Assembly (NCBI GenBank): GCA_003527885.1
Contig: DPWB01000357.1
Span: forward strand, 1-7,603
DNA length: 7,603 nt
Source: Candidatus Competibacteraceae bacterium
GTDB lineage: Bacteria > Pseudomonadota > Gammaproteobacteria > Competibacterales > Competibacteraceae
Direction: 5' to 3'
Below the pieces are notes generated by a model. That model saw only the letters and a list, made by a program, of their open reading frames with translations. It had not been told where the DNA came from and ran no database searches. The stretch's first letter is position 1. Every line of letters begins with the position of its first letter. The position numbers and the translations under genes are program-made. Below are positions 7,492-7,603 of this stretch, piece by piece.

Positions 7492-7557
7492 CTGTCTCTT
7501 ATACACATCTCCGAGCCCACGCGACCGTACTAGATCTCGTATGCCGTCTTCTGCTTG
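7492..7557 (+). other. Illumina Nextera (Tn5) adapter read-through, non-genomic
   Basis: The sequence at 7492-7510 is CTGTCTCTTATACACATCT, the 19-bp Tn5 mosaic end as read through a Nextera insert. It continues at 7511-7525 with CCGAGCCCACGCGAC, the Nextera read-2 adapter with one mismatch (C instead of A at 7522). Then comes the 8-base index CGTACTAG (7526-7533), which is the standard Nextera i7 index N702, and the complete 24-base P7 sequence at 7534-7557, starting ATCTCGTATGCCG and ending CTGCTTG. Order and spacing match the library construct exactly. The genomic insert therefore ends at about 7491. Confidence 0.98.
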
Positions 7558-7603
7558 AAACATATGCATGAAAAAAAAAAATCATACACGGCACGACAAA
7601 TGA
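7558..7603 (+). other. Post-adapter read tail, A-rich, non-genomic
   Basis: These 46 bases follow the end of P7 and include a run of 11 A (7571-7581). When sequencing runs past the end of the adapter the instrument gives A-rich, low-quality calls, so this is an artefact, not a gene or poly(A) signal. Confidence 0.9.

Noticed and set aside
7492..7510. Tn5/IS50 mosaic end suggesting a transposon insertion in the polysaccharide enzyme gene
   Set aside because: It is followed by the Nextera read-2 adapter, a known i7 index and P7, so it is library adapter, not a mobile element.

Overview
The window is about 7.5 kb of GC-rich bacterial chromosome followed by roughly 110 bases that are not genomic. 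The MnmG fragment, an E. coli-type 245-residue PAPS reductase ending in ECGLH, and a ThiY-like importer suggest a gammaproteobacterium or a close relative. That placement is inferred from protein style alone and is not proven.

Layout. Bases 1-861 (minus strand) hold the N-terminal 287 codons of mnmG, cut by the window edge. Bases 925-3449 (minus) hold a compact three-gene ABC importer operon in the order ATPase, permease, periplasmic binding protein. It reads toward mnmG and best matches the ThiXYZ type that imports pyrimidine precursors of thiamine. Bases 3450-3718 form a divergent intergenic region with an AT-rich core. Bases 3719-4456 (plus) hold cysH, the PAPS reductase of assimilatory sulfate reduction. 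Bases 4674-5261 (plus) hold an unrecognised P-loop kinase-like protein. It converges with, and overlaps by 3 bp, a large minus-strand gene (5258-7491). That gene encodes the tail of a GH18-like domain, a complete CE4 polysaccharide deacetylase and a complete membrane GT2 glycosyltransferase. Its 5' part is missing.

From 7492 to the end the sequence is Illumina library adapter: the Nextera/Tn5 mosaic end, the read-2 adapter, an 8-base i7 index, the P7 sequence, and then an A-rich read tail. The large gene is therefore truncated by an assembly artefact, not by evolution. The small reading frames that cross 7492-7603 are adapter translations.

How the genes work together. The importer genes form one unit, and mnmG may be partly co-transcribed behind them across a 63-bp gap containing a strong hairpin. 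cysH makes sulfite for cysteine synthesis and is transcribed away from the importer. The deacetylase/glycosyltransferase is likely an envelope or exopolysaccharide enzyme unrelated to the other genes. I see no phage, CRISPR, toxin-antitoxin or transposon system. The most notable points are the adapter contamination, the multi-domain polysaccharide enzyme, the lack of a visible THI-box upstream of the thiamine-type importer, and the unassigned P-loop protein.
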